Notes under the pieces: model-generated
What the model saw: only the letters and a program-made list of their open reading frames with translations
Told to the model about the DNA's origin: nothing
Databases searched by the model: none
DNA from: Hyphomonas pacifica
GTDB taxonomy: Bacteria; Pseudomonadota; Alphaproteobacteria; Caulobacterales; Hyphomonadaceae
NCBI RefSeq assembly: GCF_000682675.1
Contig: NZ_AWFA01000002.1
Coordinates: 1 to 64,000 of the forward strand
Direction of reading: 5' to 3'
DNA length: 64,000 nt
Part shown: positions 19,764 to 28,224 of the stretch, one piece after another
Layout: each line of letters starts with the position of its first letter
How positions within the stretch are numbered: position 1 is the stretch's first letter
Translations under genes and position numbers: made by a program

Positions 19764-21572
19764 ATGGCCAGCCTGACGAAAGACCTGACGGCGGCCGCGA
19801 GTGCCGCCTTTGAAGCGTTGGGCTTTGAGGCGCGGTGGGGCGAGGTGCGCCGGTCCGACAAGCCTGAATTTGCGGATTTCCAATGCAATGGCGCGATGGG
19901 CGCGGCGAAATCTGCCGGCAAGAATCCGCGCGAAGTGGCCAGCGAAGTGGCCTCGACGCTGAAGGCCTACCCGTTCGTGCTGTCTGCAGAAGTGGCGGGG
20001 CCTGGCTTCATCAATATCCGCATCTCTGACGAGGCGCTGGCCGAACGCGCGACCAATGTTCTGACCAGTGAACTGGCGGGCGGCGAGCCTGCGACGGACC
20101 CGAAAGTCACGGTGATCGATTTTGGTGGCCCGAACGTGGCTAAGCCCATGCATGTCGGCCATCTGCGCTCTGCCGTGATCGGCGATACGCTGGTGCGCCT
20201 GTTGCGCTTTCTGGGTGATCATGTCACCGGCGATACGCATCTGGGTGACTGGGGCCTGCAGATGGGCCATCTGGTGACGGAGCTGCATGATGAGCAACCG
20301 GACCTAATCTATTTCGATGCGAGCTATGAGGGCCCGTATCCTGAAGATCCACCGGTGACGATTGAAGACCTGGCCCGGATGTATCCGGCCGCCAGCGCCA
20401 AGGCGAAGGAAGACCCGGCACGGCTGGAGCGCAGCCAGAAGGCCGTCGCGGAGCTGCAGGCGGGGCGCCCCGGCTATCGCGCGCTGCTGAAGCATTTCAT
20501 CGACGTTTCGGTCGCCGCGCTGAAAGTCGATTATGAATTCCTGAACGTGCATTTCGACCTGTGGAAGGGCGAAAGCGATGTCGACCATCTGATCCCTGGC
20601 CTGATCGAGAAGTTCAAGGCGGCGGACCTGGCGCGCGAGGATGATGGTGCCTGGATTGTCGATGTGGCCCGCGAGGGCGAGAACGTGCCGGTCGAGAAGG
20701 ACGGCAAGGTCAATCTGAAGAATCCGATGCCGCCGATCATGCTGGTAAACAGCCGCGGCGGGACGGGCTATCACACGACGGACCTCGCAACGATCGAAGA
20801 CCGGATGGAAAATCTGAAGCCGACGCCGGAACTGATGCTGTATGTTGTCGACCAGCGTCAGGCGCTGCACTTTACGCAGGTGTTCCGCGCTGCTGAGCGG
20901 CTGGGCCTGATCGACGAAGGCCATCTCGAACATATCGGTTTCGGCACGGTGAATGGCCCTGACGGCAAGCCCTTCAAGACCCGCGAAGGCGGCATGCTGC
21001 GGCTGGCCGATCTGAACGCGATGGCGCTGGAAGAGGCACAGAAGAAGATCGCCGAGGCGGGCAAACTGCCGGAAGACATGCCGGAGGATGAGCGCCTTGA
21101 TGTCGCGAAGAAAGTCGCGCTGGCGGCGCTTCGTTTCTCTGACTTGCAGAATACGCGGACCGGTAACTACGTGTTCGATCTTGATCGCTTCACCAGTTTT
21201 GAAGGCAAGACCGGGCCCTACCTGCTCTACGCGGCGGTGCGGGTGAAATCCCTGCTGCGTCGGGCGCAGGAAGAGGGGCTGGAGCAGGGCGAGATCTTGA
21301 TCGGTCATGACGCCGAACGCGCGCTGGTGCTGCAGCTGGACGGCTTCGCGCTGGCCCTGATGCAGGCCCGCGAGAAGCGGATGCCGCATATTCTGTGCGA
21401 GCATGTCTACAATCTGGCGCAGGCCTTCAGCGCGCTCTATGCCGCTGTGCCGATTGCGTCTGAAACAGACCCCGCCCTGCGCGCAAGCCGCCTGTCTTTG
21501 TCTGCTGCCGTGCTGAACCAACTGGAAGCGGGTCTTGGCATTCTGGGCATCAAGATTCCGGAACGCATGTAG
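19764..21572 (+). CDS. argS: Arginyl-tRNA synthetase
   Basis: A 602-residue class I synthetase. The N-terminal Add-1 domain is followed by FGGPNVAKPMHVGHLRSAVIGD, where HVGH is the class I HIGH motif, and by GDTHLGDWGLQMG. The KMSK equivalent is degenerate (KPFKTREGG), which is common in ArgRS. The C-terminal anticodon-binding domain includes DLDRFTSFEGKTGPYLLYA and ends in the typical GILGIKIPERM. The length is normal. Confidence 0.98.
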   Translation: MASLTKDLTAAASAAFEALGFEARWGEVRRSDKPEFADFQCNGAMGAAKSAGKNPREVASEVASTLKAYPFVLSAEVAGPGFINIRISDEALAERATNVLTSELAGGEPATDPKVTVIDFGGPNVAKPMHVGHLRSAVIGDTLVRLLRFLGDHVTGDTHLGDWGLQMGHLVTELHDEQPDLIYFDASYEGPYPEDPPVTIEDLARMYPAASAKAKEDPARLERSQKAVAELQAGRPGYRALLKHFIDVSVAALKVDYEFLNVHFDLWKGESDVDHLIPGLIEKFKAADLAREDDGAWIVDVAREGENVPVEKDGKVNLKNPMPPIMLVNSRGGTGYHTTDLATIEDRMENLKPTPELMLYVVDQRQALHFTQVFRAAERLGLIDEGHLEHIGFGTVNGPDGKPFKTREGGMLRLADLNAMALEEAQKKIAEAGKLPEDMPEDERLDVAKKVALAALRFSDLQNTRTGNYVFDLDRFTSFEGKTGPYLLYAAVRVKSLLRRAQEEGLEQGEILIGHDAERALVLQLDGFALALMQAREKRMPHILCEHVYNLAQAFSALYAAVPIASETDPALRASRLSLSAAVLNQLEAGLGILGIKIPERM

Positions 21573-21666
21573 CGCCGTCTCGCTACGGCCTGTCAGCGGC
21601 GGGATGTTCGATCCTGCCCGATCCCTCTAAGCTGTTATCTGAAACAGCCCATGGAGGAGTTCAGAC

Positions 21667-22797
21667 ATGGCCACGCAGGTAACCAAAATTCCAGACGCAG
21701 CCGCGCGCCCCACGCCGGACTGGGAGTTTGCCTCGCAATGGGCGAAGGCCTGGCGCGTGATCAAATGGTCCGGCTTTGCCCTGCTAACGCTGGCCTTCCT
21801 GACGGTGATCGGACAGGGCTTTCTGTTCTACCGGATGTTTGATGAAGTGCACCCTTTCCTGGGCTATGGCTTCATCCTGCTGCTGGCGGCGCTGCTGATC
21901 TTACTTGTGGGGCGGCCGGTCGCGTCTTTCCTGTCGATGCCAGTTGCGGCCAAGCCGCCGCATACGCTGTTCGATATTGAAGATCCGGACATTCTGATCC
22001 TGTCGGACCGGCTGAAATATGATCTCAAATATCTGAACATGCTGAAGCGCAATCCGCTACTGAAGGAGGAATTGCTGGCCATGCAGGATGGCCTGAGCGA
22101 GGGCCGGGCCCTGCTGGCGCGCATGGGCAAGGCGCAGCTGAGCGAGGCGGCGGAGCTGGCCAAGGCGCTGGAGGCCTTCCAGCAGGCCCATATCGAGGCG
22201 CACCTGCGCAAGCTGGACGCGCGGGTCGAAAAGCTGATCCATTCCGAAGCGGTCGGCGTAGGCGTCGCCACGGCGTTCTCGATGAATGGCACGGTCGATG
22301 CCTTCATCGTGCTATGGCGCAATGTGAATCTGGTGGCAAAGATTTCCCAGATCTATTTCGGGCGGCCGCATCTGGGTGGCACGCTGCTGATCCTGCGCGA
22401 TGTGATGGCGATTGTCGTGATCAGCCGCGCGTTGGAAGACGTGACCGATATGACCGGCGATGTGATCGGCGGATTGCTGGGGCGTATGGGCGGGCTGATC
22501 GCCGGGCCGGTGATGGATGGCGCGGTGAACGCCATGCTAACGCTAAAGCTCGGCTATCTGGCCAAGCGCCGCTGCCGCGCCTTCAAGGGCTGGTCGGCGC
22601 GTCAGGCGCGGTCAATCTCTGCCGAGGCGCTGGAGCGGGTGAAGCGCGAATCCGGCTCGGTCGCGACCGATCTGCTCAAGGCATGTGGGGGGCTGACCTC
22701 CCGCGCGGCTTGGGCAGCGGAGAGGACCATGTCAGGCTCTCGTAATGCCTGGTCGCTGGTGCAGAGCTGGTTCGGGCGCAAGCCTTCGAACGCCTGA
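21667..22797 (+). CDS. DUF697/YcjF-like membrane protein
   Basis: A 376-residue membrane protein with two hydrophobic segments near residues 33-53 and 64-83, then a cytoplasmic helical part and a DUF697-like domain at about 195-290 (VGVATAFSMNGTVDAFIVLWRN, then YFGRPHLGGTLLILRDVM). That arrangement matches the YcjF/TIGR01620 type, whose relatives often pair with a GTPase (YcjX); no GTPase is present here. GGAG lies upstream of the ATG. It leads a set with the next two genes, with gaps of 99 bases and a 4-base overlap. Confidence 0.75.
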   Translation: MATQVTKIPDAAARPTPDWEFASQWAKAWRVIKWSGFALLTLAFLTVIGQGFLFYRMFDEVHPFLGYGFILLLAALLILLVGRPVASFLSMPVAAKPPHTLFDIEDPDILILSDRLKYDLKYLNMLKRNPLLKEELLAMQDGLSEGRALLARMGKAQLSEAAELAKALEAFQQAHIEAHLRKLDARVEKLIHSEAVGVGVATAFSMNGTVDAFIVLWRNVNLVAKISQIYFGRPHLGGTLLILRDVMAIVVISRALEDVTDMTGDVIGGLLGRMGGLIAGPVMDGAVNAMLTLKLGYLAKRRCRAFKGWSARQARSISAEALERVKRESGSVATDLLKACGGLTSRAAWAAERTMSGSRNAWSLVQSWFGRKPSNA

Positions 22798-22896
22798 CGC
22801 GGCGCGGGGCCCCTGTTCGTCCCATGATTGCGTGAAGCCGGTTTCCTTGGCACAAAGTCAGACGGGCTTGGTGGACCTGTAGAGGAGGGGCGCAGC

Positions 22897-23910
22897 ATGA
22901 TCCTGTTTGTAGGCTGGGCAATCGCGGTGATTACCGTAGCCATTGGATATGTCATCGCCGGGCCGATCTGGGTGAAGCGGCATTCGCTGCGGTTCCGGGT
23001 GGGCCATACACTGCGCCGGTGCAGCGGCATGTATGGCGAGATCGCGCTGGTGACGTTTGGCGCCATGCTGGTCTACCTGATCGACCAGTCGAGCCCGAGC
23101 ACAACGGTGGACGAACTGGTCATGGCGAGACCCATGGTCTCGCTCGGCGCGGTGATCCTCGTGGCGCTGGTCGTATATGTGCATGGTATCCGCACAGCGA
23201 TGGCTGCCGAGACCGGAGAGCGTGGGCGCCTCGGCTTCACCTATTCGATCTACGGCGTGTTCAGCACAGTCTTCTTTGCGGGCGGTCTCGCCCTGATCGC
23301 GCTGGTCGTGACGCAGGCGCTGGCCGATGCGAGTAATTTTTCTGAACTGTCGAAAGCGGCCATCGCGCAGCTGCCAATGTCCGGCGAAGCAGACACGGAC
23401 ACGCTTCAGCGCGGGCTGGAGCTGTCCTATCTGGACACGCAATTGCTGTTGTCGAAAGCCGAGGACAGCATGTCTCCGGTCTTTGTGTTCATGGCGGGTA
23501 TCTTCGCGATTAATCTGGCGATCCGCCTGACCCCGCTGCGCAGCCTATTCATCAACAATGCCGTGCTGCTGACTATGGTGACGACCATCATTGGCGTGAT
23601 TGCCGTTCTGGTGGTCGGCGCGTGGACCTATATTGGATATTATTCCTCCTTCATAAATGACTATCTGGAAGCGCTGACGGAGTTTCGTGGCTTCATCGTG
23701 AAGGCCAATCCTGACGCGCTGGAGCGGTATTCCGATATTTATGTCGAGATGATAGATCAGAAGGCCCTGCTGGGCTTTGTGACGCGGATTAGCAATGAAT
23801 GGGGCGGTGTCGCCGCCGTCCTCGGTGTGACACAGTGGATTGTGGAACAGTTCAATCGTCCCGAGCAGGAGGAAAGCCCGGCGCATGCTCATGAGCCGGC
23901 GGAGGCATGA
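22897..23910 (+). CDS. Polytopic membrane protein of unknown function
   Basis: A 337-residue protein from the ATG at 22897, which has GAGGAGGGG upstream. I count about six hydrophobic segments: residues 1-22, about 50-66, 82-100, 120-145, 195-215 and 222-248. Between the fourth and fifth there is a 50-residue soluble loop rich in Ser and Leu, and a 90-residue C-terminal part ending in an acidic histidine tail. No known motif is visible. Its stop overlaps the start of the following gene (ATGA), so the two are made together. Confidence 0.75.
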   Translation: MILFVGWAIAVITVAIGYVIAGPIWVKRHSLRFRVGHTLRRCSGMYGEIALVTFGAMLVYLIDQSSPSTTVDELVMARPMVSLGAVILVALVVYVHGIRTAMAAETGERGRLGFTYSIYGVFSTVFFAGGLALIALVVTQALADASNFSELSKAAIAQLPMSGEADTDTLQRGLELSYLDTQLLLSKAEDSMSPVFVFMAGIFAINLAIRLTPLRSLFINNAVLLTMVTTIIGVIAVLVVGAWTYIGYYSSFINDYLEALTEFRGFIVKANPDALERYSDIYVEMIDQKALLGFVTRISNEWGGVAAVLGVTQWIVEQFNRPEQEESPAHAHEPAEA

Positions 23911-24959
23911 TGCGGAAACTCTATATACCGACCATCGCGATTGGCTTAGCCATCGTCTATCTGGCGCTAGCGGGGTGTGTGACCTTGACCGACAAATCCA
24001 TTCCCGTTCAGCAGGCCAGCCCTGCGATCGCGCTGAAGCCAGCGAGCGAGCCGCTGACCATCATGACGTGGAATATCGGCTATTCTGGCCTCGGCAAGGA
24101 ATCGGATTTCAAGGCCGATGGCGGCTCCATGCTCCGCCCGCCGAGCAAGGCGATCGTCCGCAAGAATCTTGAAGGTATCCAGGGCGTGCTGCGCGAGCGG
24201 CAGCCTGATGTCGTGCTGATGCAGGAACTGGCCGGGCCGGGCTTTCTCACGCGCGGCGTGAATGTACTGGGCGGCGTGAAGCAGGCGCTGCCGGATTATT
24301 CAATGTTCTTCTCCTCAGACATTCGCACGCGCCTGTTTCCGGGGCCGCTATCGCTGAAGCACGGCCTGGGCACGTTTCTGAGTGTCGAGAATGACGGCAC
24401 CCATATCGAACGTATTCCGGAAGAACCGGAAGCGATGATGGGCCTTGTCCGCCGCCGCTATCATGTGCAGGTGACGGAGCTGACGGCGGATGGGCAGGAC
24501 TGGGCGCTGATCAATGTGCATTTGTCTGCCTTCGATGAAGGCGCAAACACACGGATGGAGCAACTGACCGCTGTGCTGAACCTGGCGCAGTCATATTACG
24601 CAGCTGGCAAGGCGGTGGCTGTGGGCGGCGACTGGAACATGCGCCTTGCGCCGACAGATTATGCCTATACCGCAGACGATTCCGCGCAGTTCTGGATCCA
24701 TGACTTCCCGCGCGACGAACTGGATGAAGGCTGGCAGGTCGCGGTCGATACGAGTGTACCGAGCGTACGCACCAATGAGCAGCCCTATACGCCCGGCGTG
24801 AACTACACGACCAATATCGACGGGCTGGTCGTGTCGCCGAATGTCGAGATCGTCTCGGCTGAGGGACTGGACCTCGGTTTTGAGTATACAGACCATCAGC
24901 CTGTGATCCTGAAATTGCGTTACCGCGATGGGGCCGCAGCGCCCGGTAGCGCTCAATAA
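23907..24959 (+). CDS. Endonuclease/exonuclease/phosphatase family lipoprotein
   Basis: A 350-residue EEP-fold metalloenzyme. The N-terminus has a membrane signal ending in LAGC (Cys24), suggesting a lipoprotein. Catalytic elements are in order: MTWNIGY, VVLMQEL (metal-binding Glu), INVHLSAF, VGGDWNMR (Asp and Asn) and TDHQPV (Asp-His). Because it is exported and attached to a membrane, a phosphodiesterase or sphingomyelinase-like lipid or nucleotide substrate is more likely than DNA repair; this is inference. It closes the three-gene membrane set. Confidence 0.85.
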   Translation: MMRKLYIPTIAIGLAIVYLALAGCVTLTDKSIPVQQASPAIALKPASEPLTIMTWNIGYSGLGKESDFKADGGSMLRPPSKAIVRKNLEGIQGVLRERQPDVVLMQELAGPGFLTRGVNVLGGVKQALPDYSMFFSSDIRTRLFPGPLSLKHGLGTFLSVENDGTHIERIPEEPEAMMGLVRRRYHVQVTELTADGQDWALINVHLSAFDEGANTRMEQLTAVLNLAQSYYAAGKAVAVGGDWNMRLAPTDYAYTADDSAQFWIHDFPRDELDEGWQVAVDTSVPSVRTNEQPYTPGVNYTTNIDGLVVSPNVEIVSAEGLDLGFEYTDHQPVILKLRYRDGAAAPGSAQ

Positions 24960-25060
24960 TGCCCATCGGGCTGGCAGACGGCATTTTACGACAGATATTT
25001 GGCGAAGACGCGCTTGCTGATGTCAGGAATCCGCGCTAACCGAAGCGCAGAATAAGCTTC

Positions 25061-25239
25061 CTCCCGGGAGAGAGCGGGTATCAAGTCCCGCCGCCGAAGG
25101 CGCAACCGCCCCGGAAACGCTCAGGCAAAAGGGCCGGGAGAGAAGGAAACACGCTGGAAAGAGACGGGCGACAAGTGCCGTCTCGCCGAAGGAGCAAGCC
25201 CGCATGCCGGGCGGAATCTCTCAGGCGCCCAAGACAGCG
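25061..25239 (+). ncRNA. Tandem glycine riboswitch upstream of gcvT
   Basis: Two related aptamers are visible. Aptamer 1 (25061-25140) is closed by CTCCCGGG/CCGGGAG and contains GCCGCCGAAGGCGCAACC and GCTCAGGCAAAAGGG. Aptamer 2 (25152-25239) is closed by CGCTG/CAGCG and contains CGCCGAAGGAGCAAGCC and AATCTCTCAGGCGCCCAA. These are the conserved cores of the glycine (gcvT) riboswitch, which normally turns on the glycine cleavage operon when glycine is high. The paired architecture and the position 52 bases before gcvT are both standard. Confidence 0.95.
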
Positions 25240-25252
25240 GGGGCGACGAAGT

Positions 25253-25268
25253 GCAGCCATGGGGCTGC
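25253..25268 (+). promoter_or_regulatory. Candidate expression-platform hairpin of the glycine riboswitch
   Basis: GCAGCC at 25253-25258 and GGCTGC at 25263-25268 pair perfectly around ATGG. The stem lies between aptamer 2 and the gcvT ribosome site (AAAGGG near 25282). No T run follows, so a transcriptional terminator is unlikely; the switch may work on translation. Confidence 0.4.
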
Positions 25269-25291
25269 TCCGTCACCTATGAAAGGGCGTC

Positions 25292-26449
25292 ATGTCTGAC
25301 CCGACGACAGAGAACCTGAAGCGCACACCGCTATATGATGTGCATGTGGAACATGGCGCGAAACTGGTGCCGTTCGCAGGCTATGAGATGCCTGTGCAAT
25401 ATTCGATGGGCGTGAAGGACGAACATCTGTGGACCCGCGAGCAAGCCGGTCTGTTTGATGTCTCTCACATGGGCCCATGCTTCCTGTCCCTTGAAGACGG
25501 GATTGGCGGCGGAGACGAGGCGCATGCGAAGATCGCGGCGTTGGTCGAGACTCTGGTGCCGTCAGACATTGCCGGTCTGAAGGAAGGCCAGGCCCGCCTG
25601 ACCGTTCTGCTGAACGAGGATGGCGGCATTCTGGACGATCTGATTATCACCCGCCCGATTGGCGAGGCGGCTCAAGGCTCTCTCTACATTGTCGTCAACG
25701 GCGCGGTGAAGGATGCTGACTGGGCGCTCTTTGAACGGAGCTTTCAGGGCAAGGCTGTGCTGACGCGCGCCGATGACCGCATTCTGTTCGCCCTGCAGGG
25801 GCCGAAAGCCGTCGACGTGATGAGCGATTTCTTCCCCGGCTGCGAGGAATTGAAATTCATGCATCACATGCCGTTCGAACTGAATGGCACGAGCTGCATC
25901 GTGTCCCGCTGTGGCTATACGGGCGAAGACGGCTTTGAAGTGCTGGTCAAGCCTGAGGCCGGCCTGCCGCTGGTCAATGAAATGCTGACGGATGAGCGCG
26001 TGAAGCCGATTGGCCTTGGCGCGCGGGACTCCCTGCGCCTTGAAGCCGGGCTGTGCCTTTATGGTCATGACATGGACCCGACCCGCGACCCGGTGGAAGC
26101 AGACCTTGCCTGGGTGATCCAGAAGGTGCGCCGTGAGCGTGCAGACTTTCCGGGAGCGGAGCGTATCCTGAAGGCTCGAACTGAAGGCACAGCCGAGAAG
26201 CGTGTGGGCATTCGCCCGTTGGAGCGCGCCCCGGCCCGTGAAGGCACAATGATCCAAGTGGATGGGCAGCCGGTTGGCATCGTCACCTCAGGCGGCTTTG
26301 GTCCCAGCGTCGATCACCCGGTGGCGATGGGCTATGTGCGCAGCGATCTGGCAGGGCCCGGCACGAAGATTGATCTTATGGTGCGGGGCAAGGCCCGCCT
26401 GGCGGAAGTGGTTTCGCTTCCATTTGTTCCACATAATTACAAGCGATAG
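25292..26449 (+). CDS. gcvT: Glycine cleavage system aminomethyltransferase (T protein)
   Basis: A 385-residue folate-dependent enzyme that takes the aminomethyl group from lipoylated H protein, releases ammonia and forms methylene-tetrahydrofolate. VPFAGYEMPVQY and LFDVSHMGP mark the N-terminal domain; GYTGEDGFEVLV, ARDSLRLEAGLCLYG and ADLAWVIQK are the conserved core; TSGGFGPSVDHPVAMGYV is the C-terminal barrel signature. First gene of the gcv operon, directly behind a tandem glycine riboswitch. Confidence 0.97.
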   Translation: MSDPTTENLKRTPLYDVHVEHGAKLVPFAGYEMPVQYSMGVKDEHLWTREQAGLFDVSHMGPCFLSLEDGIGGGDEAHAKIAALVETLVPSDIAGLKEGQARLTVLLNEDGGILDDLIITRPIGEAAQGSLYIVVNGAVKDADWALFERSFQGKAVLTRADDRILFALQGPKAVDVMSDFFPGCEELKFMHHMPFELNGTSCIVSRCGYTGEDGFEVLVKPEAGLPLVNEMLTDERVKPIGLGARDSLRLEAGLCLYGHDMDPTRDPVEADLAWVIQKVRRERADFPGAERILKARTEGTAEKRVGIRPLERAPAREGTMIQVDGQPVGIVTSGGFGPSVDHPVAMGYVRSDLAGPGTKIDLMVRGKARLAEVVSLPFVPHNYKR

Positions 26450-26460
26450 GAGCGTCCCTA

Positions 26461-26850
26461 ATGACCCGCTATACTCAGCCTACCACTTTCTACACCAAGG
26501 AACATGAATGGGTGACCGTTCATAACGATCTCGCTACAGTCGGCATCACGCATTACGCAGAGAACCAGCTGGGCGACATCGTGTTCGTCGAACTGCCCGA
26601 CGTCGGCGCTGAGTTTGCGACCGGCGACGACATGGCCGTCGTTGAAAGCGTGAAGGCTGCATCTGACGTGTACGCACCGATTGCCGGCAAGGTGGTCGAA
26701 GTGAACGCTGTGCTGGCAGACAAGCCGGAGACGGTGAACGAGTCCCCGCGCGAAAAAGGCTGGTTCTGTGTCCTGGAAATCAAGGATGGCGCTGAGATCG
26801 CCAGCCTGATGGATGAAGAAGCCTACAAGGCATTCTGCGAAGGCCTGTAA
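26461..26850 (+). CDS. gcvH: Glycine cleavage system H protein
   Basis: A 129-residue lipoyl carrier. HEWVTVHNDLATVGITHYAE starts the fold and VVESVKAASDVYAP contains the lysine that receives lipoate. GWFCVLEIKD is the conserved C-terminal strand. It carries the methylamine group between P and T proteins. The start has TAGGAG upstream and lies 11 bases after gcvT. Confidence 0.97.
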   Translation: MTRYTQPTTFYTKEHEWVTVHNDLATVGITHYAENQLGDIVFVELPDVGAEFATGDDMAVVESVKAASDVYAPIAGKVVEVNAVLADKPETVNESPREKGWFCVLEIKDGAEIASLMDEEAYKAFCEGL

Positions 26851-26880
26851 GGTCCCTGTCACTCTGACGGAGTTACGAGT

Positions 26881-28224
26881 ATGAGATACCTCCCCCTAAG
26901 TCCGGAAGACCGTGCCGAGATGCTGGATGTCATCGGCGCCAAATCCGTTGATGAGTTCTACGCTGATGTACCGGAGGCCGCCCGCCTGAAAGGCACCATC
27001 GAAGGCTTGCCGAACCATCAGGGGGAGCTGGCCGTCGAGCGTCACCTGTCGAAGTTGGCCGCGAAGAACCGGTCTGCCTCTTCAGGTCCGTTCTTTGTTG
27101 GCGCTGGCGCTTACCAGCACCATGTGCCGGCCACGGTGGACATGATCATTCAGCGGTCGGAATTCCTGACGACCTATACGCCATACCAGCCGGAAATCGC
27201 ACAGGGCACCTTGCAGACCCTGTTCGAATTTCAGACGCAGGTTGCGGCCATGACGGCGATGGATGTGGCCAACGCCTCCATGTATGACGGCTCCACCGCC
27301 TGCGCCGAGGCCGCCATCATGGCGACCCGCGTGACGCGCCGCAAGAAGGTGATCCTGTCCGGTGGCCTGCACCCGCACTATGCCGCCGCCACCAAAATGG
27401 TGTGCGAGGCACAGGGCTTTGAAGTGGTTCAGCTGCCGGTAGCGATCGACGATGAAAACGCGCTGGCTGAGGCTGTCGATGATGCAACGGCCTGTGTGAT
27501 TGGTCAGAGTCCGAACGTTTTCGGAACGGTGACGGATCTCTCCAAATCTGCCGACGCCGCGCACGAAAAAGGCGCGCTGTTGGTATCTGTGTTCACCGAA
27601 GCGGTGTCGCTGGGCCTGGTGACGCCTCCGGGCGAAATGGGCGCAGACATCGCTGTTGGTGAAGGCCAGTCTATTGGCAATGGCCTGAGCTTTGGCGGGC
27701 CCTATGTGGGCCTGTTTGCCTGCACGCAGAAACTGGTTCGCCAGATGCCGGGCCGCCTGTGCGGTGAGACAGAAGATGCCGACGGCAAGCGCGGTTTTGT
27801 GCTGACGCTGTCGACGCGTGAGCAGCATATCCGGCGCGACAAGGCGACCTCCAATATCTGTACGAATTCCGGCCTCTGCGCACTGGCCTTTACGGCGCAC
27901 ATGACACTGCTGGGCGGCAAGGGCCTGGAGCAGATGGCCCTTCTGAACCATGAAGCGGCCTGCGACCTGGCTGACGCGCTGGACGAGATTGACGGGGTCG
28001 AGATCCTGACGCCGCGCTTCTTCAACGAGTTTGCCTTCCGCACGCCGATGGATGCCGAAGCCGTGCTTGCCATGCTGGACGAAGCCGGCGTGGTCGGCGG
28101 GGTTCGCGCCAGCCGTCTGTTCCCGGAGGGTCATATGGGCGACATGATCCTCTGCGCCGCCACCGAATGCACAACGCCTGAAGACATCGCTGCCTATGCC
28201 GCAGCGCTGAAGGAGATTATCTGA
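26881..28224 (+). CDS. gcvPA: Glycine decarboxylase subunit 1 (P protein, alpha)
   Basis: A 447-residue protein equivalent to the N-terminal half of the full glycine decarboxylase. It begins with [17 protein letters not shown] and contains [35 protein letters not shown] and the [21 protein letters not shown] stretch, typical of GcvPA. It lacks the PLP lysine, which is in the partner subunit. Its stop overlaps the gcvPB start by one base (TGATG), fitting coupled synthesis of an alpha2beta2 enzyme. Confidence 0.96.
   Translation: MRYLPLSPEDRAEMLDVIGAKSVDEFYADVPEAARLKGTIEGLPNHQGELAVERHLSKLAAKNRSASSGPFFVGAGAYQHHVPATVDMIIQRSEFLTTYTPYQPEIAQGTLQTLFEFQTQVAAMTAMDVANASMYDGSTACAEAAIMATRVTRRKKVILSGGLHPHYAAATKMVCEAQGFEVVQLPVAIDDENALAEAVDDATACVIGQSPNVFGTVTDLSKSADAAHEKGALLVSVFTEAVSLGLVTPPGEMGADIAVGEGQSIGNGLSFGGPYVGLFACTQKLVRQMPGRLCGETEDADGKRGFVLTLSTREQHIRRDKATSNICTNSGLCALAFTAHMTLLGGKGLEQMALLNHEAACDLADALDEIDGVEILTPRFFNEFAFRTPMDAEAVLAMLDEAGVVGGVRASRLFPEGHMGDMILCAATECTTPEDIAAYAAALKEII

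Noticed and set aside
20953-20990. Missing KMSK motif in argS taken as damage
   Set aside because: A degenerate KMSK is normal in many arginyl-tRNA synthetases.
20304-21521. 405-codon frame antisense to argS
   Set aside because: It is covered by a complete, motif-rich argS; no independent start signal.
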